Assembly (NCBI GenBank): GCA_944326035.1
Contig: CALVCS010000003.1
Span: 186,001-250,000, forward strand
Origin: an uncultured Alistipes sp.
GTDB taxonomy: Bacteria; Bacteroidota; Bacteroidia; Bacteroidales; Rikenellaceae
DNA: 64,000 nt
Direction of reading: 5' to 3'
The stretch's first letter is position 1, and each line of letters opens with the position of its first letter. Positions 61,017-64,000 of the stretch are shown piece by piece. The position numbers were made by a program, and so were the translations under genes. A model generated the notes under the pieces. It did not search any database, had not been told where the DNA came from, and saw only the letters and a program-made list of their open reading frames with translations.

Positions 61017-63938
61017 ATGTCAAACGAACGAAGACTAAGACTCAACCAGGTTGCCCGAGAGTTAAATGTCGGCCAAACGACCATCATCGAATTTCTGGAG
61101 AAGAAAGGGGTGAAATTGGATCATGTCCCCAATTCCATCATCGAACCGCAGGTATATGCCCTTCTGGAAAAGGAGTTTGGAAGTCATCGCGCCGAATCGG
61201 TCAATATCCGTGAACGTATCGGACAGAAGCACGAAACCGTGTCGCTGGGCAGCCGAAAGGAAGAGGCTTCCGCCGAAGAAGAGAGCGACTTCAAGAAAGA
61301 GGTCGTGGTCAAGAGCGGCGTTATCAGTGTAAAGGACGAAGTCGCTTCACGGGGTCCGAAGATTCTGGGCAAGATCGATCTTTCGGGATCGACCGCCAAG
61401 GGGAGCGTTAAACAGGAGGCTCCGTCCAAGCCGGCTCCCAAATCAGAACCCGTTAAACCGGCCACGGCCACGGCTGCGCCCGAAGTTCGTCCGGTCGAAA
61501 AATCGAAACCGGAGGTTCAAACCGCGGGGAGCGGCGAACCCGTTGCCTCGGAACCGGCCGTTTCGACGCCTGCGGCTGCCTCGGAACCGAAGGCGGTGAA
61601 GGTGTCGACCGAGAAGAGCGTGCCGACGGAAAATAGCGCGAAACCAGAACCTGCGAAAGAATCGGGAATACCCGAACGCACCACTCCGGCAGCGCCCGCA
61701 CCAGAAGAAACGGGGGCACGCGCCACGGAATCGGTGACCAGTACGTTCCTGCCGACGGAAACGGCGAAATTGACCGGTCCGAAGGTATTGGGAAAGATCG
61801 ACGTTCAGGCGTTTACGCGGAAAAAGAGCGATAACAAACGGGAAAAACGGAAACGAATCACCAAAGATAAAGTGGACCTGAACCAAAAACCGGCTCAGGG
61901 AGCTTCTTCGGGTGGTTCGGGGCGTCCGGGTCAGGGAGGCGGTTCGGGTCGTCCTGGCCAGGGTGGCGGCTCGAATGCCAATCGTGCCGACCGGAAGAAA
62001 GGCGGAAAAGCAACGCCGCGTCCGGTCGTTCGTCCCGAAGTGAGTGAAGAAGAGGTACAAAAACAGATCAAGGATACCCTGGCCCGTCTGACGGCTAAGG
62101 GGTCGAAGTTCAAAACATCGAAGTATCGTCGCGATAAACGGGAAGCCGTCTCGGCTCGTATGAACGAAGAGATGGAACGCGAAGAGAAGGAAAAGAGCAT
62201 TCTGCGCGTGACGGAATTTGTGACGGTGAGTGAACTGGCGACGATGATGAACGTCGGCGTGACGGAGGTCATCACGGCTTGCATGAACCTGGGGCTGATG
62301 GTCTCCATCAACCAGCGTCTCGATGCCGAAGCGTTGGTGGTGGTGGCCGAAGAGTTCGGCTTCAAGGTCGAATTTGTGACGGTCGATACCCAGGAGGCCA
62401 TCGATACCGAAGCGGACAAGGAAGAAGATCTGAAACCGCGGCCGCCTATTGTAACGGTCATGGGGCACGTCGACCACGGGAAAACCTCGCTGCTCGACTA
62501 CATCCGTAAAACCAATGTGATTGCCGGTGAAGCCGGAGGGATCACCCAACATATCGGGGCTTATAGCGTGCAGGTGAATGATCGTCGGATTACGTTCCTC
62601 GATACGCCGGGTCACGAAGCGTTTACGGCCATGCGTGCTCGTGGGGCCAAGGTGACGGACGTCGCCATCATCATTGTGGCGGCAGACGATAATGTGATGC
62701 CTCAGACGGTGGAAGCGATCAACCATGCGGCGGCTGCCGGCGTACCGATCGTGTTTGCCATCAATAAAATCGATAAACCGGGCGCCAATCCGGATAAGAT
62801 CAAGGAACAGCTGGCGGCCATGAACTACCAGGTCGAAGACTGGGGCGGGAAATATCAATCGCAGGAGATTTCGGCCAAGAAGGGGATCAATGTCGACAAG
62901 CTGCTCGAAAAGGTATTGCTGGAGGCCGAATTCCTCGACCTGAAAGCCAATCCCGACCGGAAAGCCCAAGGGGTTGTGATCGAATCGACCCTGGATAAGG
63001 GGCGGGGATATGTCGCCACGGTGCTGGTCCAGAACGGGACGTTGCATGTGGGGGATATCATGCTGTCGGGGACCTATTCGGGACGTGTCAAAGCCATGTT
63101 CAACGAACGCGGAACTCGTATTCAGGAAGCTCCTCCTTCCACGCCGGTGTTGGTGCTGGGGTTGAATGGGGCCCCGCAGGCCGGGGATCGTTTCAATGTG
63201 ATGGACGACGAACGTTCGGCACGCGATATCGCCAACAAACGCGAACAGTTGCAGCGTATGCAGGGGCTGCGTACCCAGAAACATATTACTTTGGATGAAA
63301 TCGGTCGTCGTATTGCGATCGGTAACTTCAAGGAGCTGAATATCATCGTCAAAGGGGACGTGGACGGTTCGATCGAAGCGTTGTCCGACTCGCTGATCAA
63401 ACTGTCGAAGGAAGAGGTGCAGGTGAATGTGATTCACAAAGCCGTGGGCCCGATCTCCGAATCGGATGTCTTGTTGGCAGCGGCTTCCAATGCGGTGATT
63501 GTCGGTTTCCAGGTTCGTCCTTCTGCGGCTGCGCGTAAACTGGCGGAAAAGGAAGAGATCGAAATTCGTCTCTACTCGATTATCTACGATGCCATCAACG
63601 ATATCAAGGATGCCATCGAGGGGATGTTGGCGCCGGTGATGAAGGAAGAGATCGTTTGCTCGGTGGAAGTGATGGAAACGTTCAAGATCTCCAAGGTCGG
63701 TACCGTTGCCGGTTGCTTGGTGCGCGAAGGCAAGGTGACCCGCAATACGTTGGTTCGGGTGATCCGCGACGGGATTGTGGTGTATACCGGCAAGTTGGGC
63801 TCGCTCAAGCGCTTCAAAGACGATGTCAAAGAGGTGGCTTCCGGATTGGAATGCGGGCTGAACATCGAAAACTACAACGATATCAAGGTCGGCGATATTA
63901 TCGAAGGCTACGAACAGGTCGAAGTGAAACGCAAATAG
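61017..63938 (+). CDS. infB: Translation initiation factor IF-2
   Basis: A 973-residue GTPase that places initiator tRNA in the P site. It starts [20 protein letters not shown], continues with a long disordered Ala/Pro/Glu/Lys linker (about 90-330, with an SGRPGQGGG direct repeat near residue 300), an IF2_N domain (about 385-440), and the G domain with G1 GHVDHGKT (483-490), [16 protein letters not shown] and [13 protein letters not shown]. The C-terminal beta-barrel and C2 domains follow. infB is the last gene of the rimP-nusA-infB operon and ends at a terminator. Confidence 0.98.
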   Translation: MSNERRLRLNQVARELNVGQTTIIEFLEKKGVKLDHVPNSIIEPQVYALLEKEFGSHRAESVNIRERIGQKHETVSLGSRKEEASAEEESDFKKEVVVKSGVISVKDEVASRGPKILGKIDLSGSTAKGSVKQEAPSKPAPKSEPVKPATATAAPEVRPVEKSKPEVQTAGSGEPVASEPAVSTPAAASEPKAVKVSTEKSVPTENSAKPEPAKESGIPERTTPAAPAPEETGARATESVTSTFLPTETAKLTGPKVLGKIDVQAFTRKKSDNKREKRKRITKDKVDLNQKPAQGASSGGSGRPGQGGGSGRPGQGGGSNANRADRKKGGKATPRPVVRPEVSEEEVQKQIKDTLARLTAKGSKFKTSKYRRDKREAVSARMNEEMEREEKEKSILRVTEFVTVSELATMMNVGVTEVITACMNLGLMVSINQRLDAEALVVVAEEFGFKVEFVTVDTQEAIDTEADKEEDLKPRPPIVTVMGHVDHGKTSLLDYIRKTNVIAGEAGGITQHIGAYSVQVNDRRITFLDTPGHEAFTAMRARGAKVTDVAIIIVAADDNVMPQTVEAINHAAAAGVPIVFAINKIDKPGANPDKIKEQLAAMNYQVEDWGGKYQSQEISAKKGINVDKLLEKVLLEAEFLDLKANPDRKAQGVVIESTLDKGRGYVATVLVQNGTLHVGDIMLSGTYSGRVKAMFNERGTRIQEAPPSTPVLVLGLNGAPQAGDRFNVMDDERSARDIANKREQLQRMQGLRTQKHITLDEIGRRIAIGNFKELNIIVKGDVDGSIEALSDSLIKLSKEEVQVNVIHKAVGPISESDVLLAAASNAVIVGFQVRPSAAARKLAEKEEIEIRLYSIIYDAINDIKDAIEGMLAPVMKEEIVCSVEVMETFKISKVGTVAGCLVREGKVTRNTLVRVIRDGIVVYTGKLGSLKRFKDDVKEVASGLECGLNIENYNDIKVGDIIEGYEQVEVKRK

Positions 63939-63955
63939 TCGACGGTGTTCGATAT

Positions 63956-63990
63956 AAAAAGGAAGCCTCCTTCACGGAGGCTTCCTTTTT
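63956..63990 (+). terminator. Intrinsic terminator after infB
   Basis: GGAAGCCTCC (63961-63970) pairs with GGAGGCTTCC (63976-63985), flanked by A5 and T6. It is the end of the rimP-nusA-infB transcript. Confidence 0.95.
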
Positions 63991-64000
63991 TGTGTTGCTT

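Noticed and set aside
61443..63437. 664-residue minus-strand frame opposite infB (and a 634-residue one at 59183-61087 opposite rimP-nusA)
   Set aside because: Long antisense frames arise from the GC-biased third positions of the strong plus-strand genes; the products are His/Arg/Phe-rich without domains and infB, nusA and rimP fully account for the region.

Overview
The window looks like a chromosomal segment of a Bacteroidota bacterium, most likely order Bacteroidales, with GC in the mid-fifties by eye. Four things point there: repeated promoters of the form TAnnTTTG(C/T) about 20 bp downstream of a TTG/TTTG element; few Shine-Dalgarno sequences; a single-chain LpxC-FabZ fusion; and an FtsI with a C-terminal PASTA domain. 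A DUF4834-type protein and a DNPR-type (diaminopimelate-adding) MurE fit as well. Genus cannot be decided from this window.

Layout. 1-5.2 kb, mostly minus strand: MlaE-like permease (cut by the window edge), DUF4834 protein, NfeD-type membrane protease, CorA-type transporter and MqnA. 5.2-18.5 kb, plus strand: rpsO, pnp, a large OmpA/TPR lipoprotein, nth, an S41 protease, a flavodoxin/ferredoxin (EFR1-type) protein, a DHH phosphoesterase, a PH-domain membrane protein and aconitase. 18.8-26.7 kb, minus strand: rubredoxin (a 52-residue gene), purB, a GH78-type rhamnosidase, a polysaccharide flippase and argS. 26.7-29 kb: dusB and a HExxH lipoprotein.

29.2-49.7 kb is the division and cell wall (dcw) cluster: ftsL-ftsI-[three unrelated genes]-murE-[secreted beta-propeller]-mraY-murD-ftsW-murG-murC-ftsQ-ftsA-ftsZ. 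It differs from the usual Bacteroidota order. mraZ and rsmH are not in front of ftsL. A block with its own promoters and terminators separates ftsI from murE. A secreted PQQ-like propeller protein sits tightly between murE and mraY. Long gene-less, repeat-bearing gaps break the murD-ftsW and murG-murC junctions.

49.8-64 kb: a CNNM/CBS (GldE-like) protein, an M28 peptidase, fabI, a small outer-membrane barrel, a TonB-like protein with a cytoplasmic extension, lpxC/fabZ, lpxA, a secreted unknown, and the rimP-nusA-infB translation/transcription operon.

A second theme is the non-coding DNA. Several gaps of 300-700 bp hold no convincing gene but are purine-rich on the plus strand and built of degenerate tandem repeats, each gap with its own repeat family (13.7-14.0, 33.5, 41.1, 44.0-44.2 and 54.5 kb). 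Regulatory candidates worth attention are an 11-bp direct repeat with exact 20-bp period at the GH78 promoter, a promoter-terminator-promoter arrangement before rimP-nusA, a long structured leader before aconitase, and a mutually exclusive hairpin leader before rpsO. All functional names come from motif reading, without database search.
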